Shown here: piece after piece, positions 36,036 to 48,360 of the stretch | Position numbering within the stretch: position 1 is the stretch's first letter | Layout: every line of letters begins with the position of its first letter | Assembly: GCA_023333565.1 (NCBI GenBank) | Contig: JAJKFH010004053.1 | Coordinates: 2,666,001 to 2,730,000 of the forward strand | DNA length: 64,000 bases | Reading direction: 5' to 3' | DNA from: Puffinus mauretanicus | Taxonomy: Eukaryota; Chordata; Aves; Procellariiformes; Procellariidae | Notes under the pieces: generated by a model | Database searches by the model: none | Seen by the model: only the letters and a program-made list of their open reading frames with translations | What the model was told of the DNA's origin: nothing | Position numbers and translations under genes: made by a program

Positions 36036-36700
36036 TCAAAGTTGTAGGCAGTTTGGCTTTATACACAGCTTCATACTGTTACCCAAAGAAGTCCCTAAAC
36101 AGATTGCAGCTACGTTCAGCTGAGGTTTATTGAGAGTAGATGATAAAGCAGAGGGAGAGGAAAAAGGAATTTGAGGAAATGCTCTCAAAGACACTGTCAG
36201 GGCACCACAAGGGCCAGGGGGTTCCTGGGGGACCAGGGGGGTTTCCTTGGGTCCATCACGGCAGGGCCTGACAGCTGCAGCCTGTCCCACCACCTCAGCC
36301 AGGAGCAGGGCAGCCGGGGGACACCGGGGCAGCCCCAGCCCTGGGCTTTGGGCACCTCCTTCAGGATGGGGATGGAGACGGGCCAAGGCCAGGCCAGGAT
36401 GTGGGTCTGTGGGTGGGCCCATCTCAGTGAGGCCCATGGCCGGGCAGGGCAGGGCTGTGGGGAGCTGGAGACCGGCCCTGCTGCCACATTGCTGGGGCAG
36501 GGACTGCCAGCCCCAGGGGGGTGACATGGAGTCCTGGGCTGCGGGCAGCGTGAGAGGAGCCCCAGGGGCGTGGGCAGGGGCAGTCAGGGCTGGCAGTGCC
36601 TCAGGGACACAGCGGACACACGAGAAAACCCTGGACAAGAGCCTGTCCTGAGTGCCCAGCTGGCCAGGCCAGAGGATCTTTGAAGAACCAGGGCACTTGA
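36036..36700 (-). other. GC-rich block with minus-strand poly-A signal and open frame, identity unknown
   Basis: About 450 bp (36170-36640) are strongly GC-rich with roughly a dozen CpG. On the minus strand a frame is open for 200 codons (36638 down to 36036), rich in Pro, Ala, Leu and Gly with several Cys, no membrane segment and no domain I recognise. An AATAAA signal on the minus strand lies at 36126-36131, inside this frame near its C-terminal end, an odd place for a real gene. Long frames are also open on the plus strand (36171-36651), which points to base composition, not coding, as the cause. Candidates are the 3' exon of a minus-strand non-coding transcript, an ERV/LTR-like or other GC-rich bird repeat, or a decayed retrocopy. 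Sense strand suggested only by the poly-A signal. Confidence 0.3.
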
Positions 36701-36936
36701 AGCTGGGGAGACCCCCAGCTTCAGCCCCACACTTGCAGTGGTACCAATCCCACCGTCACTTATACCTGTCCTGTGTGTTCAACCGCTTGTGCCAACTGCT
36801 CACACTCAGCCTGTCCCTTTCAGGCTGTGGGCTGCATCATTCATTGCCACATTCAAACCTCTCCTCTTCTTCTCGGCACTGACTCACCCCATCCCTCTCC
36901 ATGTCTCACTCGTCCCTCCTCATGCACAGCAAGAGA

Positions 36937-36943
36937 TATAAAA
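36937..36943 (+). promoter_or_regulatory. TATA-box-like element (TATAAAA)
   Basis: TATAAAA in the context GAGATATAAAACCTGCC sits about 300 bp after the GC-rich block. A second weaker CTATATAG lies at about 36955. An initiator-like CTCAGTCC lies about 48 bp downstream. It could be a plus-strand polymerase II promoter or the promoter part of an unrecognised LTR; chance occurrence is also possible. Confidence 0.2.
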
Positions 36944-37021
36944 CCTGCCTCAGCCTATATAGAAAGAGCTTCTGAAGTCTCCAGCTCAGTCCTGTTCCTA
37001 CCGCATACTACACTGCAATAA

Positions 37022-40000
37022 TAGCCGTGCTTTCCTTTATTAATACTTTCAGCTGACTAAGCTATATGGAAGTGTGGTAGATCACCTCCAGATGTTCTGC
37101 TCATTTTTAAGTAACAGAAGACAATACTTCTCCCCAGGGCAAGTTTATCTGCTATCATCAGATGTGGTCATTCCCTCCTTTGTTAGGCTCTAATTTTACA
37201 TCTAAACTAGCTGGTGGGTTTGTGTGCATTTTAAAGCACCTTTTGGCGACCAGTGACAACAGTCAGCTGCCCCCTTCAGCCAAAAGGGCTTCAGGTATCG
37301 GTAACATTTCCATAACAAGTAACTTCTTACAGTGAGTTTTTATTGTGTCATGTCCTGGCAAAAGACAGTTGGGAATGCCCTTCTTGGTCCTTTTTTAAAA
37401 ACTAGAGGCAGAGGTAACCTCGCCCAGGTAGGGCCAGGCTGTGAGGCTGGCGAGCATGGGGAGCCTGTGGCTGGCTGCGGCTGCTGATGCACACACAGGG
37501 CTTCACCTTCTGGCCTGCTGGGACCCACCCTGCCAAAATTGTTGTGACAGCTGGAGCAGTAAAGCAGTGCTTAAGCAAGAAGAGGAGTAGCAAAGCTGTG
37601 GCTGGTGTTGGAATCACTCATTTTGCTTCCAGCTCAGGAAAAGGGACATGTCAGCTGACCCTTAAACAAAAGCTACAAGCCTGGGAGCTTTAACCATCTA
37701 TCTGGCCTGCTTGCTTACAAGATTTTAGGGTCATTTCACACAATTCCTCTGTCAGCACAGTAAATCCCACATGGAATGGCAGATGACATTTTAAATACTC
37801 CAGAGTTGTAGCAGGCAAACTTTATGTGCGTTATGAAATTATACTTCCTTTCCTGATGAACATTTTCCTAATGATGTGTTTGCAGTGTAGATATAGCTTT
37901 ATTTTACCAGGACAATAGAGCCTGTATTCCCCAGGCAGTGATACACTACAACAAAGAAAAGCCCCGACAGACCTCTCTTCTCCCTAGGTGCACTTTATAA
38001 ATGATCTGTCACACAGGATGAGTTGCAGCCCCTTTTCATATATGCTTATATGTTCCTTTATCTCTTCTCAAGACGTGTTTTAAAGAGTTGAGGAAAGCAT
38101 AAAGATGTTTGAGTCACATTATTATCCTGTGCTGTTTTGTAGCACATTCCTCTTAGAACATCGTGCGCAAGGCTCCACAAATAGGATGTAACTGGAAAGT
38201 CTGGTCTCTTTACTGGCCTCCCACAGCACTACAGGAAATCAAAAGAAATCTTAGCAGAGCTTGAAAAAAGTTTTTATTGTTGCCTTTAGAACATCCTTCT
38301 AAATTAAGAGCATTTTAATTCAATTTTAATGCTGGAAGAACAAGATCTGCATTGTTCACATCTGCTCGTTAAAGTAAACAAGAACTCATTCCAGGAGAAG
38401 AAGATGCAGAATGACTGTCCTTCCTGTGCCTTCAGTCCTTCTACTCATTCATTACACACCTTTCAAAGTTGAGAGAGACTGAGGTAAGCGAGTACCAGCA
38501 GCAGTTCTTTCACTGTGCTGGCATGACTCACTCACCAAGCCTTACCCCATAGCTGCAGCAGTGGCCCTGTAGGAAAATAGCAAGTAACCAGGTTGTGAAA
38601 GACTATATAGCACTGCACACACGTGAGGAAAGAAAGGTTGTGTAACATCTGCTGCCATAGTTTGGGAAACACTGTTTCAGACAGAAATGCAGTACGTGGA
38701 TCCTTAGGGTAGTGCTGAGCTGAGCCAGAGGCACCACAGTCACTGTAGGTATGTTGCCCCTGGACGGGTATGTCATGCAAAGCCACTCGGACATCTCTGT
38801 ACCTGGCATCCAGTACTTAAAAAACTGAATGCTGCTTTTTTGTCTGTTCAGGATGCGTCCTTTGCTCCTTTTCACTTCCCTGCATAGAGAAAAGATATTT
38901 ATGAGCAGGTAGTTAAAGTTATTTGATGAAATCTACCTTGTGAGGGCAGGAAATTCTCTATAAGATAGTAAAAATGCTGTGGTTCAATGTCCATGTCCCT
39001 TACTCTGAATATACAGTCCTGGAAGAGATTGCTATAGCTTGGTGCATCCTTTGCATTTCAAATTCCTTTTATAGAACCTTTGCAGCTAAAGGTAAAGGGA
39101 TGTAAACGAACAATAAGTATCACGCTAGAGAAGCCAAAGGTTGGTTTCTGGAATTTTCCCAGGGCTCACATGTATCTTGGGTAAGACTTCTTTTTTCTGA
39201 TGGACAACGTGCCCCATTGCAATTACATAGAAAAAAATCCCAGACGTAGATACAGGGGTATTACGTCAGCCAGATTCCATTATGCTTTATCCTCCTGTCA
39301 TAAGGATGGGCAATGTTTTCATCTTACTGACAGTAGGAAAGTAAGACTGTTGCGTGACCGTAACCACAACAGTCGTTTTTGTCTATTCCTTGCCCCCAGC
39401 TCATTGCCTCTCAAGATACGATTTTAGCCCCTTGGTTACGCAGCCTACTTATTCAGATTTCCTCTCCTCACTTTTTGTGCTGTCATGTGTGTACGTCAGA
39501 CATACATTCATCACAAACCCATTGCCTATTCAATCAGGCAAGGAAGAGAAAATGCCAGAACTCTTTGGGGAGATTTTGGGCACGGGTGGAAAAAGGTCAC
39601 AGGCACGGCAGAGGATCAGCAAAGAGCAGAGGATCAGCATGGAGTTTGTGCCGTCAGCCTGCAATCAGATGCTTTATCTCAGCACTCATTCATCATACGT
39701 AAAGCCTCCTAAACTAACAGCATCACTCTGAAAAGACAGGAGAATCTGTGATTCTAAACATAACATAGCTGTGCCTTTTTTTTGGTATTAAAATGATTTC
39801 TATTTATTGCCATTCTTATTTTATCTGCTTTCTCCTCCACACTGGTGCTTGTGCAAATCAACACTGAACAACAAAGAATCTATTTTTTGACCCTACGAAA
39901 ACAACGAGACATTATAACTGTTGTAGAGGCATTCCATAAAAACATGCTATAGCTACAATAATTTTGGAAAAAAGCTCTTCTGAGTTAAAGAGAATTAAAA

Positions 40001-40918
40001 GGCAGTATATATTTGAATTGCAAGTTCTTCAGTTCATGTTTAATTTCATATTTAAAATGACACATATTGTTATGTATTGGTGTTCTTCAAAATTTCTGGG
40101 GAAATATAATCAGTAAAAATAGTAAAACTGAATGCCAACTTAGTGTTTCATTTTTGATTCAATTCAGATGCATCAAATGCATTAAAAACTGTTATATAGG
40201 TATGTATTTTTGGTTCGAAAAAATTTGCTTTTCTGTTTATCTTACCGTAAACTCCTTTATGCCGAGTCATCAAACTATGTTTTGATGTGTAAGAAAATAT
40301 ATTAGTATAGAAGATTTACTTCTGGGAGCTAGGAGATATTAAGTTCTCTTGTATATCGCAGTAAACTGTAAAATAAAATGTTATTGAGATATTAAAAATA
40401 CTACAGACTTCGACTCATCTACACACCAGGTAACAAAACATGAAGGTTTTACTTGATACTCAGAAGAAGAGTTTTCACACCTGCTCTAATAACGTGAATT
40501 GCAAAGAAACTCTAGATACACATTAATGTAGCTATGTTAATTAGTTTGCCAGGCACTAAGCAGAGCTGGCTTCATGGCCATGAACTGTGGGAATATGAAG
40601 GAAATGGAAAACCAATTAACTGGTTTTCAGCAAGAACACATAGACTTGGAAAGAGTTAACTATGCCATCTTCTTTTCAAGTTCTGCCATTAAGACAAAAG
40701 GAAAAGGTGAAAGAGGATCATTTCCACATAGGAGGGAAGTGATAGACACAGAGCTGTGCATAAAAAAGCAGCAGACTCCTTACAATTCTTAGCAAATTTT
40801 TAGAGTAGAAGATGAAGGAAACAGAACAGAAACATTTTCACACAACAAGCATTTGCCGATTCTGCCTTCCCCAATCATTTGGAAGTCAAGCTGCATCTTC
40901 AAAACGTCCATGTAGGAT
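37022..40918. other. non-coding DNA
   Basis: No gene or repeat recognised. A mildly GC-rich stretch at 37400-37640 and several overlapping frames at 38532-38875 and 39200-39731 have no family resemblance. A cAMP-response-like TTACGTCA lies at about 39260-39267. Confidence 0.55.
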
Positions 40919-40970
40919 CTTGCTTCATTTAACTTCTGTTCAATCTTGCTTCATTTAACTTCTATTCAAT
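40919..40970 (+). repeat. 26-bp tandem duplication, two copies
   Basis: CTTGCTTCATTTAACTTCTG plus TTCAAT (40919-40944) is repeated at 40945-40970 with a single G to A difference. Such a near-perfect short duplication suggests a recent slippage event. Confidence 0.95.
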
Positions 40971-41104
40971 GAAAGCAATGGTTTCAGAAGTCTGACTCCC
41001 ACTGAGGAAAAGCTGGAGTATTTATAAAAAAATAATGCAATTAAAACTATTAACACAATAATAGTATTAAGAAAAAAGAAAAAAAACAACAGGAAAATAA
41101 TGGT

Positions 41105-41530
41105 CCAAAAATGTAGTCAGCAGCAGCCAGAAGGAAGCTAGCTGGCCTCCAGAAAGGGGGCAGGGTCAGAGAAACAAATCCCAGTGACTAAGACAGACTC
41201 ACTGACATGACCACAGAGGCCAATAGGCTAATTTTGGTCTGAGACCCCTGAGGGGTCCTGCCCAGCTGAAAACGTGCAGGCTCACACAGGCTGCTGGGGA
41301 AGGCAGAGCCTGGCCAATGCAGCCATCGCACATGGGGTGAATCTGGGTCCACCTCACTGCTGGGGGATAAAAAAACCAGGGGTCTATCACCCATACTCCA
41401 CCCCATCACTGCCTCTGTTCCTCACTGCTCAAGTGGCTGCATATTTTTGGAGCCCGTTATCTGAGCAAGAAAAGGGATGCTGAGGCTCTTCCAGGCCTTT
41501 TGCTGCCAGGTCCTGACCATCCTGACTATC
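41105..41530. other. moderately GC-rich patch with CCAAT- and TATA-like motifs
   Basis: A patch richer in G and C than its surroundings contains GGCCAATAGG at about 41218 and GGGGATAAAAAAACC at about 41364, followed by a pyrimidine-rich region near 41560-41620. The arrangement resembles a retroviral LTR or a small promoter, but I cannot place its ends or find a target duplication. Short frames on both strands are not convincing. Confidence 0.2.
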
Positions 41531-41901
41531 TTTTGCTCTTAAAAGCACTGGTGAAGTTCACATTTTCCCTCCTTCTCCCTCCCTCTCTCATGTACTATGT
41601 CTCTCTCTGCGATGGCAATTCCCATAAAATACCAGGGACTTAACTTTTTTATGTGAGACAATATCTGGTCTTTCATTAGGTATATATCCCAAAATCAATT
41701 TACAAAACTAAGCATAAAAGCATTGATTTCCCTGACAGAGGGTCATTGAAAGGTATTTTGTCAGTACCATGATGGCAAAAAAAAAGGAGATATGGAGAAA
41801 ATATGGCATGAGCACATATTGCTGGGTAATAATAGTAATTTAAAATAGGAATTGCACACTGGAAAGATAACTTTTTAAGAGTACTGAATCACAAGCAGAG
41901 A

Positions 41902-41929
41902 TTTCATATAATTTCTTTCATATAATTTC
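41902..41929 (+). repeat. 14-bp tandem duplication at the CR1 5' junction
   Basis: TTTCATATAATTTC occurs twice head to tail (41902-41915 and 41916-41929), exactly where CR1 homology begins. It may be a by-product of the integration or of later slippage. Confidence 0.85.
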
Positions 41930-42950
41930 TGAGGTGGATTGAAAACTGGTTGAATGGCTGAGCCCAGAGCATAGTATCAGTAGCACAAAATCTAGTTGGA
42001 GGCCACTGAATAGCAGTGTACCCCATGGGTTATACTGGGTCCAATCCTGTTCAACATCTTTGATAATGGTCTGGATGATGGGGCAAAGTGCACCCTCAGC
42101 AAGTTTGCTGATGGTACAAAACTGGGAGGAGTGGCTGGAACTCCTGATGGGTGTGCTGCCATCCAGACACACCTCAACAGGCTGGAGAAATGGGCGGACA
42201 GGAACCCCATGAATTTCAACAAGGGAAGTGCAAAGTCCTGCACCAATATAGGCTGGGCGCTGCTTGGATGGAAAGCAGTTTGGCAGAAAAGGACCTGGGG
42301 GTCCTGGTGGACACCAAGTTGAATATCAGCCAACAATGTGCCCTTGAAGCAAAGAAGGCCAATGGTATCCTCAGCTGCATTAGACAAAGTATTGCCAGCA
42401 GGTCAAGGGAGATGGTCCTTCCCCTCTACTCAGCTCTGGTGAGGCCATACGTGGAGTACTCGGTCCAGTTCTGGGCTTTTTGGTATGAGAGAGAAATGGA
42501 CATACTGGAGAGGGTTCAATAAAGGGCAACAAGGATGATTAAGGGACTGGAGCATCTCTCCTCTTTCATGGGGAAAGGCTGAGAGAACTGGGACTGCTCA
42601 GCCTGGAGAAGAGAAGGTTCAGGGAGGATCTTATCAATGTATACAAATACCTGAAGGGAGGGTGCAAAGAAGATGGAGCCAGGCTCCTTTCAGTGGTGCC
42701 CAGTGACAGGACCAGAGGCAATGGGCACAAACAGAAACGCAGGAGATTCCCTCTGAACATTACTTTTTTACTGTGATGGTTACCAGCTCTGGCACAGGTT
42801 GCCCAGGGAGATTGTGGAGTCTCCATCCTTGGGGATACTCAAAAGCCATATGGACATGGTCCTGGGCAACCTGCTGTAGGTGGCCCTGCTTGAGCAGGGG
42901 GGTTGGACAAGATTACCTCTAGAGGCCCCTTCCAACCTCAACCATTCTCC
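41930..42950 (+). mobile_element. CR1 LINE, 5'-truncated, frame-shifted, different subfamily
   Basis: CR1 homology starts with 'GAGGTGGATTGAAAACTGGT', i.e. between RT motifs A and B, and runs to 'CAACCTCAACCATTCTCCAG' at about 42950, where the octamer tail has decayed. The motif B region (about 42013-42040) is frame-shifted. Motif C at about 42102-42113 reads FADG in place of FADD, so a catalytic Asp is lost. The coding part continues in pieces: 42151-42522 carries the [20 protein letters not shown] and VLPLYSALVRPYVEY blocks, then a TAA at about 42521. The YEERLREL block near 42565 is disrupted by a small deletion. The 3' UTR 'GAGCAGGGGGGTTGGACAAG' lies at about 42893. Its sequence differs from the 28.5/33.3 kb copies, so it belongs to another, older subfamily. 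Confidence 0.93.
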
Positions 42951-45900
42951 AGTTGTCTCTGAGAAATATTTCTAACAAAATCAAACATTTTTTCCAGCTG
43001 CTGTGTTTTTACATCAGCAGAGAAAACAGATGAAACACGTAACTGGCAGTTCAAATGTATTTCTTCATTGAAGATTTTGTCTGTGAACAGAGTGTGATTT
43101 GGTGAAAGACAAAGTCCAAGGTGTACAAAAAAGAATCCTCCCAATAAATTACATTGAAGTGGGAGATTGATGTGGGAGTATGTCTTGGAAACTACAGCAG
43201 TCAATGGAAGGTACTATTTCATGAAGAAACAAAGCAAGAGGTATTAAAAACAATTACAGTTAACAGGAAGACCTTGATTTGCCCATTTAAAAAAGATCAA
43301 ATTACTAAACAAAAATCAAACATGCCTCTTATAACGCCTATTAGTCCTTTGCACATCTCCAAGAATGCAAGATTTTGCTGGAAGACCAAGCCTGCCCTTT
43401 GATAGTGACTCATTACAATATGCTGCAAAGTTCTGCTGCAAGAATATGCCGCTATAACGTGACCTTCTTCTTGTTATATAATGCCAAGACTGAAGTAATG
43501 TTCTTCTAAACGAATCAAATACAAGCACATTTTCCTAATTCTGATATTATTTTACAAGAGAGAGAGCTCCTGTAACCAAGAACTTTACTACAATAGTGCT
43601 CTGCGGTATATTGTAATACAGCCTCATTATTAGAGGATCAAGAACTTGCATAGCGAATTCTGACACTTAAAAAAAAAAAATCCAAATCAAATATCTGAAA
43701 TGTTCTGGAAAACAAATACAACTGTCTTCTATAAGATGATAGCCTACCCCTCACAGAATTGTTCCATCTAAGATTTTTGTCAGTTCCATTCTTAAATATC
43801 ATCAGATGGCACCAGCTCACAGCCACTCTGTGAAAGCTTTAAGCCTGAAAGCCGTTTTTTCTGAGGCGATTTCTCTGGACTGTGTGCAGGTGCTTTGATT
43901 TATGCCATCTGAAATGAAATTTGAATCAGGACTAGTCCAAGCAACAACCTAGTTCCTGCAAATATGGCTTTTCCGATCCAGTGAGTTAGCAACTCCCATG
44001 CATGAAAAACCCCAAAACTTACTTGTTTGTTTATTTGTTTGGTTGTTTAAAAAAGAAGTCAAACTGTGAAAAATGTAATCTTTTAAATTTCCTCAGTTAT
44101 GTGGGATCCTGGCCACTACAAAAGATTTAAACTTACTCAAAACTCTCTGCTCTTTAGAACTGTTGAAAGACAAAACTCCTAATACTGATCTTTCCACCTT
44201 GCTTCCTATGACCCTTCCCCCCAGCAGCACTATTTTAAGAGCAAGGCTGTCTTCAGCAAGCCAAATTCCAAACCATCGTCTCAGGTTAGCAGCAACTTAC
44301 CCCACCAGCATATCCACAGATTTAAATAGAAATTTGCATGAAGTAGGTCATTATTTCTTTCGTGTAGGAGTATCAAAATACAGCTCACTGAAATTTTCTC
44401 AAGATTACTTTCAAGTAAGAGTTTAAAATGAGCCCAACTAAGCATTGCCCTTCTGGGACTAAACTCCATTCTGTAATAACACTCCTGAGATCAGTTTGTT
44501 GAACACAATGCCTTACAGAAACATAACTTTTTCTTTTTTAAACTGCTTCATACGCATGTTTTAACTCACACATTCCCCAGCACAACACTATTTCATCTTT
44601 CTCCAGGTAGCAGAGTATAGGTTTTCACGTTTTGTTCCTCTGGCATCTTCTTAAACACGCCAGCTCAGTAAGTGGTGCCTACAGCCCAAATGATGCGATA
44701 CTGCTCTGAGCGCTGAAATAAGTGGGTTTGGGTAGGGAGGAGAAGGCTTGTTACAGTCAGTCTATTTGGTTTGGACTATTTGCACTCCTGCTGAGTGCAC
44801 TCAGTGCAATATTGGTTCTGTATGCTTAAGAACAGCATGCTGGAGTGCAAGAGGAATAAAATAACAAGCCTTTTGAAATATTGGAGAATATTTCTAGCCT
44901 GCAGCAGAGGCCAGTGTCAGGCAGAGGATTTCAACGTAGTTTTTGCACTTTTCAGTCCCTTGCCACATTTCCTCTTTCAGCTGGAAAATTCACTGCAGAT
45001 TCAGTACATTTCTGTTCACCTAACGTTGCCCAGGAGCAGGACAGGACTCTACTCCATCCAGCTTTTGGCCATCATCACCTCTCTTCTCGGAGCACTTGCT
45101 TTAATCCAGAGGCAAAACAGCATACATTACTGGATACATCACAAAATCTAATTAGTTTAAAATGCACATTTATCATTTATTCCATTCATTTTTCTTTATA
45201 TTTGCATCAACATAAGGAGTGTTCAAGCAGCTACTATACGTGTATTAAAGAGCATACATTGCAATGACACAAGGCCTGGGCTGAGTGTTACCAAACCATG
45301 GCTCTAGCAAACATGTGCAACATCTCCTTCATATTTGTGCTTAAATTAAAGGGTAATAGACATAAGTGAGAGGTGGAAAAGTAGCTCATTTATCTGACAT
45401 TTAAAACCCTGTGCATGCTTTGCATTAAAGCCATTCTGCTGCCCATTTAGAGATAACTTTTTAGAGGTAATTATTTCACACACTCTGCCACATTATTCCT
45501 CCCTTAGGACTCTTCAAAACATAAGTGTTGCTGTTCTTGATGCCAACCCCAGGGCTTCAGGAGAAGCTGTACAGAAACGAGCTGTGGTCTGTGCGCTGGA
45601 GTGTGAGTGGAAGGCCCATTAGTTCCTAGGAGAAAATTTCACGGTGTAACTGGCATCAACAAATGGAAAAGCAGGATACTTTTTGGTTGTCTTTTTTTCA
45701 GGCTCTATCAATGATACGTGGGAACTAATGCAAAATGATCAACCAGTATTTCCTTTGAGAGAGCACTGACAAGTTATTGATTTGCTTCTACTTCTAATCT
45801 GCTTGTTCTCCTAAAAAAGTGAGGCATGAGAGGGTAAAGTGAATAAAAATAGCCAGAGGCAACAGGAAAAAGAGCAAAAGATGAGAAGCTTAAAAGACCC

Positions 45901-48150
45901 AGAAGCCAGAGAAGAGAGGGGTGTTGGGTGGAGATACAGAGAGAAGGGCAGGCAGTGCCAGGACCTGCGCAGCAATGAGGAACACAGACGGAGGAGGGTG
46001 GTCAGCCCAGGCAGTCAGTTGCATTGAGCAGGGGGAAGAATCCAAATCTGAAGAAAGGGCAAACTGGAGCAATTAGTACTTGATCAAATCACAGCCCTGG
46101 GAAAGCAGAGAGCAAAGTCTTACACCTAAATTCAGCTGGCGAAAGGAATAGAGCAATAAGCTAACTGATCAGAGAAGATGGCATAGATGACAGATAGCAG
46201 GGAGAGGAAAAGATGACGAGAAAAGGGCTGGTTTTCTGTGCAAGCAGGAGGCAGGGAGGTACGGAAGAGCTGTAGATTTGGATTGTAATGGAGATTTGCA
46301 AATAATGCAGCAGTAAGTTAAATCTGCCAGACACATTATAGAAGCGTTCACCAAAGGGCACTTGCACAAGTTTGTTGATTTGTGAGTAGTGAGGCTTATT
46401 TCACCCTTAGCTGGTAAGATGGATATTTTGAACTTGCAGTCTGAATAACTGACTAAGCATTTCCAGATTTGGTCATTAAAGCAGATCATGCTTCTTAGCT
46501 TCTTGAATGCTATTACATTAAGTGGATTACTAGGGAAATAAATATGGAAACGTTTCTGCAGACATAAATATCTCTAAAATGTGGAGATAGGCTTTTGAAA
46601 AGTTTGCAGCTTGCCTTAATGCAAACGCACTGTGTGATGCCATTGACATTGCACATTGTAGGTGGTACAAAAATAATACTAATATGAAGGCAATGTCAAT
46701 ATTATCCTCATCAAGGCAAATCCTCAAAGGCACTAAGTTTCCCTGTATGCTAATCCAGATGTTTCTCTGTTTCTAGTTAAGGCAGCTGATGTTTCATCTA
46801 GGTTTGTGATAGCCTGTCTTTATAGTGCCAGAAGAGTTTTTGATTACCATATGGTTGGTAAGTTTGTAACACTAAATAAATACACTTTGTCATTAGTTAT
46901 CACACCTGCTGTCAATACACCCTATATCTGCGTGGCCTTTTCATAAGATTTTCTGGGTCGTATGTGCCTCAGCAACAGAAAAATCCTTGATCATTTGGGC
47001 TAGAAGGACAAATGATCAGTTTGTTACAGGAAAAATACATTCATGAACACTACAGACAACCTTGGTAATTGTGCAATGTCTCCAACAAAGCACTAATAGC
47101 CCAAACCCCAACTGAGCAGAGACTACATAAGTGAAGACAGTAACTCCACTAGTTCAGTAGCAGCAGTAAATTTGTAACTACTAATACAACCCAGTTACTA
47201 TCTAGTTATAATTCCTGAAGCAACAGTCAATAAAATCTCAAAAAAAAAACCTTAAGTATGCTATTGACAGATAAATTCTAGCAGAAAGTTTGTCTGAAAC
47301 AAATAAGAATGAAGAAATAATTTTTCATCATTATTTTCCTGCTACCTTAAATATACCATCCTTGTTTCTAAGTGTCATTTCCAGAGGAAGAAGCGTATGT
47401 TATGTCAAACTTATTTTGTGAGCTAGAGAGACAGGGGGGAAATAAAATTGCAATAAGTAAACTCACTCAGAAATTCATAATTGAAGCTTTTCAAAAGCAT
47501 GACTAAAAGCAAGTTATAGCATTTTCTCTGACTGGAAACTGATGGAAGCTTATGAAACACATAAACTAAATTGGGGAAAGTCCATGAGATTTGCCACAGG
47601 CTTTGTTTCCCCATTCATTGTGCTGTCACGGAAAGTGCTAAAGCTTCCTTCAACACAATGAGTAAGCAGAAGAACAAAGGATTCAGGATTAATAACCAGA
47701 GAGTTTATTGTATTTTTGTGATTCAGGAGCATCTTTATGTCTAAAAAGGTGTTATTCCATTGTTTAGTGTGGGCTGAAAAACTGGTGAGAGAGCTTTTAT
47801 TGTGTAAATTTCCATATGTTGTTTAGTCTGCCCTTTTCAGGAATTCATTTGCTGCTTACATTCATTTATGTTTCAATCATTCATTCATATACTATAGAGT
47901 GTTATCATTCTCTCCCCACCCTCAAAGGATTGCCTCGTATAGCTAATGCAATCAATACTTCAGTGTGAGGGGATAAACTCTATCCCAGACTTCCTATTGT
48001 TTTGTGGTTGATTTGATTTTATCTCAAACTACAGCCATATCAAGCAATATTTTGTCATCTGTTTGACAGGTCTATTGCTGGGATGTTTTTTCGTTCTTCA
48101 TTGTTTGGACTGGGCTTATATTAGACCACTATTTATTTTCATTTCCTAAT
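42951..48150. other. non-coding AT-rich DNA
   Basis: A 12-A run lies at 43669-43680 and a (TTTG)-type stretch at about 44024-44048. Overlapping plus-strand frames at 44795-45267 (118 and 128 codons) and minus frames at 46161-46489 show no recognisable product. No transposon recognised. Confidence 0.6.
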
Positions 48151-48360
48151 TAGTCTTCAGCTGACCCAGAGTCACATTATAGATGTGATGAGAGTTATAT
48201 CTATTTTTTCCTCATCCAGGCTGTAACTAATTTAAAGTGATAACGTTGGTGCCAATCAAAGAGACACTGTTGATAATATTTTAGTAATAAATATTCATAA
48301 TTAACTTACTGCATAACCTGACTTCAGATGTAATTAAAATGGCTTAACTTTTAACATATG
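48150..48360. other. possible conserved non-coding element
   Basis: Repeat-free and dense in TAAT/ATTA cores (CCTAATTAGTC near 48146, GTAACTAATTTAAAG near 48224, CATAATTAAC near 48296). It also carries a combined CCAAT/LEF-type site, GCCAATCAAAG, at about 48252. Suggestive of a developmental enhancer, by motif impression only. Confidence 0.2.

Noticed and set aside
36171..36651. Plus-strand frames of 117 and 134 codons in the GC-rich block
   Set aside because: Both strands and several frames are open because of base composition; Gly/Ala/Arg-rich translations are uninformative.
44795..45267. Two overlapping plus-strand frames of 118 and 128 codons
   Set aside because: Different frames of the same AT-rich DNA, no recognisable domain.
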